64,000 nt of DNA, taken from the NCBI RefSeq assembly GCF_050947875.1, contig NC_134571.1:230650024-230714023 (forward strand), written 5' to 3'. The notes beneath the pieces are model-generated. The model worked only from the letters and a program-made list of their open reading frames with translations, was not told the DNA's origin and searched no databases. Numbering within the stretch: position 1 is the first letter of the stretch; every line of letters starts with the position of its first letter. Of the stretch, positions 54,125-64,000 are shown piece by piece. Source of the stretch: Dermacentor variabilis (Eukaryota; Arthropoda; Arachnida; Ixodida; Ixodidae). The position numbers were made by a program, and so were the translations under genes.

Positions 54125-54673
54125 TTAATAGATATCTTAGAGCCCATTGAATACAAGCCCACAAAATATTGCAACCATGTGGCAGAAATTGTTGCAAAAT
54201 AAATAAGTTCCAAAGTGAGAAAACAAATATTGCTTGCTATACTGCACAGAGTATATGTGCTCCGTTCTGCAGGCTACAGGCTCCGTTATGTAAAAAAATA
54301 TAAATTTTTCTATCTGTTATTGGTGTTCAAGATATCGAGGCCTGAATATTAGAAGGAGACCAAATGTGTGTTTTGAGAAAAGTACAAAAAACAGACAGCA
54401 TTAAATATGAGGGGATATGGCATCCATAACAACCATTTTGGATACTCACTCTACACGTGAACTTTCAGGACACATGCAATCTTGCGTGCCGCTTATAAAT
54501 ATGCAATCAGATTTTTTTCTCAGGTCAATAAAAAAAGAGGTTACAATTCTTCTTGTGTTAAAAATTTGGGATGTCATTTGCAAGAAATGTACTGCAACAA
54601 CATAGCTAAAATGAAGCTGGTATGTTCGTGGATGTACAAATACTGCAAGCTAGCACTTGGATGTTTGTATCTA

Positions 54674-56318
54674 CAGGGTGTCTACCAAGTTGACATTTCC
54701 AAATTCCCTGAGTTTTCCAGGTTTTCCCTGAGCACCTTTGCGAAATTCCCTGAATGAGCCAGAACTTTGTTTTATGTCAAGACAGGCTGACACCACGTTG
54801 CCCGATGCTGTCACTCCCTAGTAAGCATGCTGAAACAAAAGAATGACTTAATCCAGCTTGAATAGTAAGGAGTAATATCTATTTTATTTAAAAAGAAAAC
54901 AGAAGGAAGGTGTTAGTAAAATGCACAGCGAAAGAAATGGTAAAGCCCATTCCAAATTGAGTCGAACATTTTCAAATACGAATGCAAAGGAGATGCATAC
55001 ATAAGTAAATATTTTTTAATATCAGCTATTTCTATCAAGTGATAGCAAGCACATCTGTATGAGGTTCTGAACTTTGTCACAACTAAGGTTCTCTCTCAGC
55101 AGCTGAGAAGTCAACCTCAACTGTCCTGACATACTCTCAGCCCGTACACAACATATCAGTGTTGGGTTTCACTGCTTAAAACAGTTTATTTTGGTTTGGA
55201 TGAGGGACGCCTGTGTCTCAGCGTCAGTCAACACTTAGTTTTTTTAGCTCAAGCTCTTTCAAAAAGGCGGCGGCACCCTTCCTTTCCCGTTAATTCCCCA
55301 GTGCGTCGGTCCTTTCTGTTCTCATCCTCCTTCTACCACGCTTTCACCACATGGATCATCTGAAGCATCCTCTTGGTCAGTTGTACAGTCAACATTTGAT
55401 TTTTCGGACTTCCGAGGGGCCGCAAATAAAATTGAAAAAAAGAACGGGCAGTCTGAAAAAAATTAATGCATGTCTTTAACTGCCTTTAAGGGCTAAAATT
55501 ACCACAGGCAGGTCTGAAAAAGCTCTGAAGGCCTGCCAGTACGCTTATTAGGCATATCAGGGCTTGTACTGTAACAGGAGACGGGGTGCACGCATGTGTA
55601 ATTAAGGAATACATACTGTGTCCCGTGACAATTGCCCCCTTCCCACACTTGTTATGCTTCACCGCCTAACAATAATGTACCGAGGCGAAGCTAACTTTGG
55701 GAGCCTGGCATTACGCAACGCGCTGTGCTCTGCGAGCTTCAAAGCCAATCGCGAGGATTACAAAGGCGGAGTCGGTGCCATTGGTGATAGCGGCGAATTC
55801 TTTCAATGAAAAACACGGCACCACACGGCAAGAAGCTTAATAGCGAACATAGAAGCAGCTAGGCCTAACGTTGCCGCGGTGGTGGTTACGGCTGCCAGCG
55901 GATCTGCGTGCGAGAGTGCCGGTTCGAGGCGGCGAGATAATCAAAATAGCAGCGGTGGCGGCTTTGATTAATGCCATTTCAGACCTGCAGTCAGGGCAAT
56001 ATACATTGACTCTATGGAGTACGTGGTCGTGCCGCAAAACCGTGCAAATTATCGGGCATGTCCGAAAAATCGGGCGTCTAGAAAATCGGTCGTTAACTAC
56101 TCTGGCAATACATCGTGCCGATGACACGGCGTCAATGACGATTCGTTGCGATTCCTCTGTTACTGGAGCCAGCATTAACACGACTTTCGTTCCCTTTCAA
56201 TAAAGTTACAGCTAATTTTCCCTGATAGAAGCACAAATTCCCTGAGTTTTCCCTGAGTTTTTCCAGACTGTTCAAATTCCCTGAGAATTCCCGGTTTTCC
56301 CGGTTGGTAGACACCCTG
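54674..56318 (+). mobile_element. CAGGGTGTCTACC element, copy B (1645 bp)
   Basis: Complete copy with the same inverted termini as copy A and a 5-bp TSD ATCTA on both sides (54669-54673 and 56319-56323). Internally collinear with copies A and C. No coding capacity is seen. Confidence 0.85.
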
Positions 56319-56323
56319 ATCTA

Positions 56324-57553
56324 CTTTAGCCAAAGTTACGAAATTTTAAATTTGCAGCTTCAACAGTGTGAATTCATGTTGGTGATTTCTACATGATTTC
56401 AAAATATTTAAGTGTCTTAAGACACTATCTCACAGTTTTTATGCGCTCTATGACTCGCCTGCATTCTGGGAAAGAAAGAATGACGAGAACTGAATGAGTA
56501 GAAGGAACACAGTGCTAATCCCAAAATTTGAGACTTTCGAAAAGCTACATTTCAGAAAAACAAAAAGACCAAAGAAACTGAGAAAATATAAATTTCAGGC
56601 TTTAAAACCGGCAAAACATAATTATTATATAATTAAAACGCAAAATTATTCCAATAATGTAGATATTAGGTGCACGTATAGGCTCATACGAGAATCTGCA
56701 ATGCGCCAAACGACCGCGTGTACACACGAGGCAATGGAATAGGCATTGGCACATGGCCTGCGGTCTCCAATGTAAACCTGCACACGGGGATAGAGGGAAG
56801 GGCTAGCTACACTGCTGCATTATTGCCGATACAGTACGAGGTTGCGTGACACAGTGACTTATCTCCGGCGCGATCTGGTCGGCTTGTATGAACCTTGCGA
56901 TAACTGCCTCTCCTTTCTGGCTTTAGGAAGTATAGACGGCTTACGCTTCGGTTTTCGTGAACGTGTGTTCGGTTTCAAATTTTTTTTTTTTTTTTTTTTG
57001 AGAGGGTCGATTTGCCGCTTACGTTCGCAATACAATGAACAAAGAAATGGTGTATCAACAGTTGTCGAAGCGACCCACTGCCAGGCCTAGCAGACGAGCT
57101 CATCTGCTAGGCCTAGTTGCCGTAGCAACAGCCAATCAGAAAGTGCCTGTCAGTACGCTGGGCCAATAGGAGGGCAGTGTGCATCACGAGCTTCGTCAGA
57201 CCAGCCCCTGACTGTTTTACGTTTGCACTTTTTCTATGTGGTCATTGCCGGCGAGGATGCAGGCGATACAGGGAACAGAAAGATGGAACTCTGAGCTTTC
57301 GAACGATACCGAGATGGCGGCGCTTAGCGGCGGGAAAAACGAGAAATAGCTCCGTGAAGTCCAGTGTTTCTGCGTGATTTTGGGGTTGTTTCTGGTCATC
57401 CGCATTGACAAAATATTTTTTTTCGGACACGTAGGGTGTGTTTTTGGGCAAATGTTTTCATACGATGTAGATTGGGCATTACAGATGCTAAAACAAGTAG
57501 TTCCCAAAAATAAATGTTTTTTCACGATTTTTGGTTTTTAAGACCCACGTCCC
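56324..57553. other. MULE-2 right part, no recognisable gene
   Basis: AT-rich to 56650, then mixed. A T-run lies at 56980-56999. On the minus strand a basic stretch (NTRSRKPKRKPSILPKARK near 56920-56960) resembles the start of some MULE proteins, but it is too short to call. Confidence 0.3.
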
Positions 57554-57605
57554 ACCTGCAAAAACTAGGTGCACATTAGAATCGTGTAACCAGGGTATTA
57601 CTGAC

Positions 57606-57785
57606 CAGCTTGACGGGAGGTGTGGAACACCAGCAGGTCGTCAATGTACTTGAGCTGGCCCAGCAGGCGGCTGCGGTTGGCACCCGTGCTCTTGAGGGCC
57701 CGCTCAATGCTCTTCCCTTCCAGGTCGGTCCAGTACAGGTACTCCTGGTACTGGGTCAACCCAAAGGGGCGCTGCGTTGCCGCTG
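57606..57785 (-). CDS. LRP5/6 (Arrow)-like exon, YWTD propeller
   Basis: LRP5/6 is the cell-surface Wnt co-receptor; YWTD repeats form its extracellular beta-propellers. On the minus strand the exon reads [20 protein letters not shown] then [20 protein letters not shown] and [13 protein letters not shown]. The order HPFGLTQ-YWTD-SIERA-TG.NR-VFHSSRQ is the signature of LRP5/6 from memory. The donor is G|GTCAGT at 57605-57604. The acceptor TTTCTGTTCCAG (before 57785) keeps the phase with the upstream exon. An alternative acceptor about 55 bp further upstream (GGTTGGCTCAG) also keeps the phase and adds residues. The exon is shorter than the family by about ten residues at its start. Confidence 0.8.
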
Positions 57786-58135
57786 CTGGAACAGAAACTC
57801 GGCGACGCTTGCCTGCAGCAACAGGTTTCTGCCGCTCTGAGCCAACCATCGTTCCAACATGCAAAACTTTGGGTGTACATAAAGAAGTGGTCAAAATTAA
57901 TTCACAGTCTTCAACTATGGCACCTCTTTCTTCGTTGTACGATAATCGAACATTAAAGCTCTTCTTTATGTTGCTCTGGGATGTGTCGATATCATGGCAT
58001 GATTGCCACAGAGAATGCGCTTGACTAGACAGGGCGCTTTATGTGACGTCACACACAGGTGAAAGCAGCCCCTAATAGCAACAAGTAATGCAGCACTGCA
58101 AGCTAGTTGCGCTTTGAGAGACACAAGGTACTCAC
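57786..58135 (-). other. intron between the two LRP5/6 exons
   Basis: About 350 bp, canonical GTGAGT...CAG. No element recognised. The annotated 3' splice site is one of two candidates, and the LRP loop residues missing from the downstream exon could be encoded between them. Confidence 0.6.
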
Positions 58136-58232
58136 CAGCCATGTCGCAGGACTCGATGTGGTTGGCATCGATGTCGGTCCAGTACAGGCGTTGTTCAGCA
58201 TGGTCAATGGTGAGACTGTTCACACGCCCGAT
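58136..58232 (-). CDS. LRP5/6 (Arrow)-like exon, preceding YWTD repeat
   Basis: The minus strand reads [20 protein letters not shown] then [13 protein letters not shown], matching the GRANDLTIDYA-RLYWTD-xxxIESxxM block of LRP5/6 that directly precedes the HPFGLTQ repeat. Acceptor CTCCAG before 58232, donor G|GTGAGT at 58135-58134, both canonical; the exon ends in phase 1. The exon order on the minus strand is right for one gene, with a 350-bp intron between. Other exons must lie outside 57.6-58.3 kb. I found none in the window. Confidence 0.85.
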
Positions 58233-58251
58233 CTGGAGTGTATGCATGTAT

Positions 58252-58376
<125 letters not shown>

Positions 58377-58691
58377 CTGTGGTGCCCAGTGGAGCAACAG
58401 TTCAAACAATGTTTTTTTTTTTTTCTTGTCGGCTACTGTGAAATCATGCACCTGGCGCTACACCTGAATAATCTCAGGCTCACGAAGGGAAGAAAGAGGG
58501 TACTAGCAGCTCACTGTTTTTCCAATTGCTTTTGAAGAACAAAGGACATACAAGTTAGCTACAGCATGTGCAAACAGGAGGCAAGTAAACTTTTGCTATC
58601 AAAGCAACAACACTTACTTTTTTCTTTTTACTTTAGCCTCCCTCAGACATTACCAGTGAGTAGGCTTGCGCAAATGTTTGATATATTCTAA
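58377..58691. other. unassigned DNA, LRP5/6 intron side
   Basis: No exon with LDL-receptor class features is seen on the minus strand. There is a T-run at 58410-58425. Confidence 0.4.
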
Positions 58692-58693
58692 TA

Positions 58694-58990
58694 CAGTAGA
58701 CTTCCATTATTGCGATTACGGCTAATTCGATTTTTTTTTTTCAATTCGACCCCACCAAAGCACCCAGCCAGCACCCATGCATTTCTATGGGCCCAAACTT
58801 TTGTTATTTCAATCCTAAAATTGGCCTTCACCAAATAATTCAAACTTGACCAGTCAGCATTCACGTGCCTGGCTCCTATGAAGACCCAAATAGTAATCCT
58901 CCCTTTAGTGGCAGCATGTCTCGGCGGAGCTTTGGGGAAAGTGAATGCATTGAACACGCATCAATTTTCCATCAAGAACGCCTATTTTCA
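58694..58990 (+). mobile_element. Tigger/MITE left end fragment
   Basis: TA (58692-58693) then CAGTAGACTTCCATTATTGC, followed by repeated AATTCGA motifs and a T-run. This is the pogo/Tigger terminal style, but from a different family than those above. The right end is not found. Confidence 0.5.
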
Positions 58991-59142
58991 AGCTGCCCTA
59001 GAAAGATTTTCAAGAAATAACAGTAGCTCTCAATGTCTAATAACAGTATTTACTAGGCTTCCGTGAATATCAATTGCTTGGTTGGAAGCGAAGGTGAAGC
59101 AATTCGTAATTATTTTCAAATAATTTTGAAGCAAATAATTCA

Positions 59143-59320
59143 AAAAAAAATTATGGGGTTTTACGTGCCAAAACCACTTTCTCATTATGAGGCACGCCAT
59201 AGTGGAGGACTCCGGAAATTTCGACCACCTGGGGATCTTTAACGTGCACCTAAGTCTAAGTACACAGGCGTTTTCGCATTTCGCCCCCATCGAAATGCGG
59301 CCGCCATGGCCGGGATTCGT
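59143..59320 (-). mobile_element. Ruka-type SINE, 5'-truncated
   Basis: The reverse complement matches the body of the SINE at 28883-29121: CGGCCGCATTTCGATGGGGG, AAACGCCTGTGTACTTAGA, CACCTGGGGATC-type block and GTTTTGGCACGTAAAACCCC. Only the distal B-box part of the tRNA-like head (GAATCCCGGCC) remains. Flanking AATAATT repeats may be a TSD but are low complexity. Confidence 0.85.
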
Positions 59321-59395
59321 GAATAATTTGAATAATCATGAGATTTGCTCAATACCTTAAGAACAGAACCAGAAATGATAAATCTAAGAAACACT

Positions 59396-59482
59396 AGTTC
59401 AGTTCAGTTTATTTCCAACACATGGGGGTCCTCCGGGCAAAAAAAGGTCATAGACAACTAGAGGGGAGCTGGGGACCATACA
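59396..59482 (-). repeat. possible LINE 3' end
   Basis: On the minus strand it ends GGAAATAAACTGAACTGAAC, a 3' end type common in arthropod LINEs, preceded by GCCCGGAGGACCCCCATGTG. No coding sequence is left. Confidence 0.35.
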
Positions 59483-60260
59483 GACAGCAGGTAAACTGAT
59501 GCATTTACAAAAGAACAATTTGAAAGACTTTACATCGCAGGGTATTTCGAAATAGTGAAAATAATATGCAACGCAAGAAAAAATCAAATACAGATATGGC
59601 AACTACGAACATACAATGAAGACATAGAAGTGTGAAAAAAATAAATATGCACTTGTGCTAAAGGGTTCTTCACTCATTCAACAAAAAACGTTTTATTTGC
59701 GACTATTTATAGAGTTTCATACTGAAATTTATTTGTGAATCCAGACGCTTTATTAGTGCGGGTATGTGATAAGCGAGGACAGCTCTTCCAAAATTTGTGT
59801 TGTTATCCGTCCGTTATGCAGTGCATAAAGAGCTGACGTTGTGTGTACTGCACGTAACAGGTTATGTTTATGTATGTGCAGCAGGACTTTGTAGTCATAT
59901 ATTTTACTCCCTTTGAGCAAATTGCGTTTAATAAACAAAGGATTAGTTCCTTATTTGCCCAAAACGAAATTGATTAGTCTCTAGGATTCAGTTTATTTCT
60001 AAAGTGCTGTTAGTTAGATATTTTCATACAAATATGCAAGTGTAACATCTCTTCGAACTCCAGCAGCACAGAAAATGTACTCGGCTTGCTCACTGTTGCG
60101 CTCAATACCCATTCCATATCAATCACAAGCGATGCTTTGCCTTTTGGGTGAAACTGCGACTTCTTTTTATTCATCGCAACTTTAGTACACTGTGATTAAG
60201 TATTTGTTTTTCCAAATTAGACAAAGTTGTCTTTCTGTACGAAAGCATGAGGTGCGCAGT
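59483..60260. other. unassigned AT-rich DNA
   Basis: A minus-strand frame at 59753-59938 is open for 61 codons with no domain that I recognise. Nothing else is seen. Confidence 0.3.
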
Positions 60261-60264
60261 ACTG

Positions 60265-60345
60265 CAAAGGACTTTTCGTTTTTTTAAGTCAAGACAAACG
60301 GGCACGCGCTACGATAGAGGGTATATTAGAATTGAGTAAATACGG
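60265..60345 (-). mobile_element. pogo/MITE terminus (TACCGTATTTAC type)
   Basis: Ends GAATTGAGTAAATACGG followed by TA (60346-60347). The outer bases match the terminus of pogo-C (CCGTATTTAC). Only this end is visible. Confidence 0.4.
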
Positions 60346-60379
60346 TATGTGGCAATTATTTATCACAAGGTCGCATAAC

Positions 60380-60464
60380 CTCTCCAGAATCCAATATTTC
60401 GGGCTACCAATTATTGAGACTTTCAGGCAGTACCCACCGAGTCCCAATTGTTGGTGAGTGACTG
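60380..60464 (+). mobile_element. Tigger-type right terminus
   Basis: Ends CCCAATTGTTGGTGAGTGACTG and then TA (60465-60466). On the other strand this begins CAGTCACTCACCAACAATTG, the style of Tigger-F at 10531. No coding sequence or left end found. Confidence 0.4.
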
Positions 60465-60466
60465 TA

Positions 60467-62710
60467 AATCATTAAGAACAGAAGGACTACTTTTAAAAAA
60501 TTGGTAGACGAACCTAATCTTTGACTTAGGTGTCTCTTAGTGGCACTTGCACCTCATTGGTGTTCCTTAGCGTCCTGAGTCAATAAAGAAAGAAGAAGAA
60601 AGAGCAGAAGAAAAGAAGAGGACAAGAAAGCACAAGGAGTGAGTGGAAAAAAATAAAGAAAGAAAAAAGAAGTTATAAAGTAAGAGCGTACGAATAAAAA
60701 GAATACAATATATGAAAGAACAATTGCAAAGGTGCACGAAGAACTACATGGCCAGCGGGAAAAAGAGACACATAGCTGAAGAGAGCGGCCCAGCTACGCT
60801 CTGGAACAACGAGGGGCAGGAGCTGGAGGCCGGACAGGAGGGGTGGAGCGGGGAGACTGTGGCAACCAAGTGGAAGCTGCTCTTCAGCTGCCGCCGCCGC
60901 GACTCGCGAGCTGAGCGGGCGCTCCACCGGAGACCACACAGCTACAGGCTGACAGAGCCCTTTAACGGACTACGATCCGCAAACTAAGAGGAGCCGATCA
61001 GGCGATCCAGGCGCCTCGGTCACCCCAGTGCCCAGACTACCTGACCCGGTCAACCGTGGGCTAAACGTCGGATGCAGCGATGTCCATGATGCATCGGTGG
61101 GCCCAACGACGTGGCGTTGGGAGCAGTGACAACTAGGTTAAGCGGCTACGTCGATGAACTTAATGTAAATATTTTGAACTTCATAACATGTTGTGTGTAA
61201 GGACTTTAGACAACATTCTTAATTAACTAACTTTGTCGATAGTTTGTCATGTGTTAGGTTTCTTGCTATTAGGTTTGTAACGAATGCTTTCTTGATGTAT
61301 GTAGTTTTCTTATGCTCATACCCCACAAAGGCTTTTCCTTACTTAAAAGTTCCTTGCGTCGTGTTTACTACCATGCGACTTTGACACTTAGGTTAAGCGA
61401 GCGAACGTCTTTGCCTTGGCACGATACGCGGATGAAGAGCGAGGATGAAGCCCAGCGCGCGTCACCCGTCAGGGCGTAGCCCCTTAGCGAGCGGTGCACA
61501 AAACGCACCTCTCCGGTGCTGACGTCAGAGCATGTAACGAGCGCATGCATGCAGTTGTTGCAAGCGAGCAGATGCGCACCAGGAGTGAAGAAGAGAGAGA
61601 CGAGGGAGTGACGTAACATCCGTCCGCTAGCCAGATGTGTCTATGCCAGGCAGCTGTTTCCCATTAATGAGCTGGTTAAATGTCATGCCACCTTCTTGTG
61701 CGTGACGTAATTACTACCACTTTCTACTTCCAAGTTCCAGCTTCGTTCGACAAGACTGCATCTACACCGGCCATGGAGCGAAAGATTTAGCGTTTTGTTG
61801 AAGATCAGACCGCCGAGAGTGCAACAGCCTCAGTCGCGGAGCCCGCTGCTCCATACATTGTCGTCGAAATTGCAGCAGTGAACAATCTTCTAGGCATTCT
61901 TGTGCAACACTTGCGGTGGTTCTGCGAAGCTAGTCCAGAGCAATCAAGATTACAGTCTCGCAACAGTATTGACAGTGGTTTGCGAGATCTGCAATGAACT
62001 TGCGTAGGGATGGAGCTCGCCATGGGAATTAAGGGCCCGGAAACGTGTAATCCTTTTGAAGTGAACATACTCACAGTACGTGCTATGTTGTCAACTGGCA
62101 ACAACTAAATGGCCATGAATGATACGTGGTGCCTACCGATGGCTTTTGGTTCAGTTTTTTCAAACTTCCCTTCCAATATATCAGTTCTGAAATGTTTCCT
62201 GTTGTTTTCTCAAAACCACAATTTTGATGATACTGTATTGGAGGTGCATTATCTCTTCTTCTACTTCTGCTATCACTGTAATTCCTTTCTTTTTTCCAGA
62301 AAGGCAAAGCTGTGTAGAGTGCAAATTTACGAAATAACGTTGCTGCATTTACTAGAAAATTTTTTTAAATGTTTCTTTTATAGCAGTTAGATGGATTTCT
62401 CTCATTGAAGTTTGCAATGGTCTCAGTTGATATAACATTGGGTTAGAACACCATTCTTGATAATTTGCACTCTTCATTTGTTCCACATCATTTTTGTATG
62501 TCATTTTTTATTATGCCATATATAGTTTGGTAAACAGTTCACCTCCAAGCAAATTATGCAAAAAATTGCATTTGTTCAACTTCTATAAAGTTATTTACTG
62601 TGCAAGAAAACTGAATGTATATTTAAAATTAGCACATTGAAATACAAAAATTCAGCACATTTTATCAAAATCCCACTATAATTGTTTCAAAGTCCCACCC
62701 CCAACCCCCC
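60467..62710. other. unassigned DNA, LRP5/6 intron side
   Basis: No gene supported. 60590-60690 is a purine-rich GAAGAAA tract. 60770-61000 is GC-rich and open for 91 codons but has no known domain. 61380-61620 is GC-rich with several TGACGT and GACGTCA-like motifs. A short frame at 61773-61996 starting ATGGAGCG is interrupted after a few codons. Confidence 0.3.
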
Positions 62711-63088
62711 CCAAAGGGACACTAAGGGCAAATACTAAGTTGACGTCGACTGTTTAAATACCATTCCAGAAACCTTGCAGGGCATGTTTCATGCCAAAAA
62801 AATAGTTAATGAGAAAATTGCATCTGAAGGGTCCGAATACCTGTATTGCAATTCGAATCTCCTGCCACCCAACTGGGGAGTGGTGACGTCCCATACACCG
62901 GTTACTGCCATCGGTGAGTAAAACGGCGCCTGACAGATGGCGCTATGGCTGTCTGCGCAAAACAAACGCACGGCCGTGGAGAAACCAACCCAAGATGGAG
63001 AACTGGATTCGCCACCGCAGCTGCTCTTGGTCAAGTGGCGTGGACCGTTCGGGAATCCCGCGATATCACATGGATGTGGCATTCCCTG
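62711..63088 (+). mobile_element. left part of a DNA transposon or MITE
   Basis: Starts CAAAGGGACACTAAGGGCAA, which I recall as a frequent terminal motif of short DNA elements in ticks. The element is cut by MULE-3 at 63089. No coding sequence. Confidence 0.35.
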
Positions 63089-64000
63089 TTAAGGGGGGAC
63101 ACGGGTCATTGCGGTGAAAAAATCGCGATAAAATCGATTTTTTGAAAATGAAATTTTCGAATTCTACAGCTAGTACCTTTAATTCACCAAGTTTCGAATC
63201 TCAGGGAAGAGTATTTCGTCCGCAATATCAACTTATAACATCACTGTGAGCTGAATTTCGCGCAAAAACAGCCCTTTTTATCGCGGCGCGTAGCTCTTTT
63301 TCTATGCGCGCGATTGCAGCCATCTTGGTCTCGTTGGAAAGAGGAGCCTTCCTTCTTTAATTTCCCGCTAAAAGTGACTCCGTCGGTATGCCAGTGACGT
63401 TGAAATCCGGGGAAGAAAAAAAAGCCCGAACGCGCAATCCGATTCGTTGACTAGCGCACGTGACCAAAAACACGTGCTGTGGTTGGCTGCGCGAGGTTCC
63501 CATCGTCTGCTCCACTCCAAAGGCGACGCGACGGCGCGTCTCGTAGGTTTGTTGGCACCTGCCCAACGATGTCCAGTTCACCGGGGAAGTTCACCACGAG
63601 GCACAAGTTCGGCAAAAAGAAGAAGCGATCAGCTTATAACTTTCAAAAGCGCTCCATTGCTTCTGAAAGCATCGAGAGTAGCTCGCCGCCAACCGCAAAT
63701 GATGCCGAAGTAGGCCTAGCCAGCTCACAAATGAGTGAAATAGTTACGGACAGCGGCCACGTTCGGTGTGACACTGCAATGTCGCAGCGTGCGGATTTTT
63801 TGCAGAGGGAGATGAATGCTCAAAAAAAACTTCAAGTTCTTGCGTCAATGCCAGCAACAAAGCGGGTGTTGGATTTGCTCACTCGCGCCGACGGCGCTGC
63901 AGCCGCGCCAGTGGACGCCGAGGCAGGCTTCGCTATCCCCAGTAGGACTCCGTCAACGCACTGATGTCGTTTGTCAAGTTCAAGGTGTGCGGCGGCAGCA
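63089..64000 (+). mobile_element. MULE-3, 5' part, runs off the window
   Basis: Starts TTAAGGGGGGACACGGGTCA, similar to the MULE-1 and MULE-2 termini. A 480-bp leader follows, then a frame of MULE style. The right end is outside the window. Confidence 0.5.
63569..63964 (+). CDS. MULE-3 transposase N-terminus, partial
   Basis: From ATG 63569 the protein begins with a Ser/Lys-rich leader (MSSSPGKFTTRHKFGKKKKR), then an acidic/polar linker and a helical stretch (RADFLQREMNAQKKLQVLAS). The frame ends at a TGA at 63962-63964, 131 codons in. The basic, HKFG/HAFGSRK-like start and the upstream terminus suggest a Mutator-like transposase, as at 12704. Whether the stop is a lesion or lies in an intron cannot be seen, since the window ends. 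Confidence 0.4.
   Translation: MSSSPGKFTTRHKFGKKKKRSAYNFQKRSIASESIESSSPPTANDAEVGLASSQMSEIVTDSGHVRCDTAMSQRADFLQREMNAQKKLQVLASMPATKRVLDLLTRADGAAAAPVDAEAGFAIPSRTPSTH

Larger units (their letters stand above)
48753..57553. mobile_element. probable MULE-2, outermost level of nest 3
   Basis: Left end TTAAGGAGGACTTGGCCCTC then GAAAACCAAAAAT. The right end, read on the other strand from about 57553, is GGGACGTGGGTCTTAAAAAC then CAAAAAT. The two align over about 25 bp with mismatches and resemble the starts of MULE-1 and MULE-3 (TTAAGGsGGGA). AT-rich 3'-UTR-like phrases at 49540-50055 recur in MULE-1. A short basic frame at 49290-49357 (MPAMKPKTVQRLHMQKHDMR) looks like a MULE N-terminus. No transposase core is present. 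The boundaries and unity of this element are inference. Confidence 0.4.

Overview
Eukaryotic nuclear DNA, almost certainly from a hard tick (Ixodidae). There are no operons or Shine-Dalgarno-led genes. The window holds two tRNA-derived SINE copies that I recognise from memory as the tick Ruka family, tick-style Ty3/Gypsy, CR1/L2-like, RTE, Penelope, pogo/Tigger and Mutator-like elements, and two exons of an LRP5/6 (Arrow)-like Wnt co-receptor on the minus strand near 57.6-58.2 kb. Species assignment is inference. If the locus is real, most of the window (1-57.6 kb) is a TE-filled intron, or the region just downstream, of that gene.

Layout. 1-12.3 kb: an orphan LTR (823-1208), an inverted pair of LTR-like repeats (1530-2140 and 11632-12275), a broken Ty3/Gypsy element (5679-10370) and an internally deleted Tigger (10531-11575). 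12.3-23.4 kb: nest 1, a Mutator-like element (MULE) split by a LINE, which is split by a second LINE, which is split by a Tigger. The inner LINE carries a 2A-like motif in ORF1. 23.4-24.4 kb: a minus-strand Tigger pseudogene. 24.6-26.3 and 35.9-37.6 kb: two inverted copies, both exactly 1706 bp, of one pogo element. 26.6-35.2 kb: nest 2, with five levels: Tigger, Penelope-like element, deleted pogo, RTE with an intact ORF, Ruka SINE. 37.6-42.1 kb: two head-to-head copies of a deleted Tigger, one carrying a hAT-like element, the other an RTE fragment. 42.5-48.5 kb: a TIR element split by a second 2A-bearing LINE. 48.7-57.55 kb: probable nest 3, a MULE-like element holding a Kolobok-like THAP element (itself split by a TIR element) and another copy of that TIR element. 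57.6-58.4 kb: LRP5/6 exons and a CA/TA microsatellite. 58.4-64 kb: TE fragments and the 5' end of another MULE that runs off the window.

How it fits together. The genes present are nearly all transposition machinery, mostly dead. The value of the window is its stratigraphy: TSDs (TA, TTAA, 5-bp and longer) and reading frames that rejoin when inserts are removed on paper give an insertion order. The flanks of the two inverted pogo copies fit each other crosswise, as if the 9.6 kb between them has been flipped by recombination between the copies (or mis-joined in assembly). The one intact pogo ORF has lost a catalytic Asp, while its partner keeps the Asp but has a stop codon. The RTE ORF is the only long catalytic ORF that looks intact.
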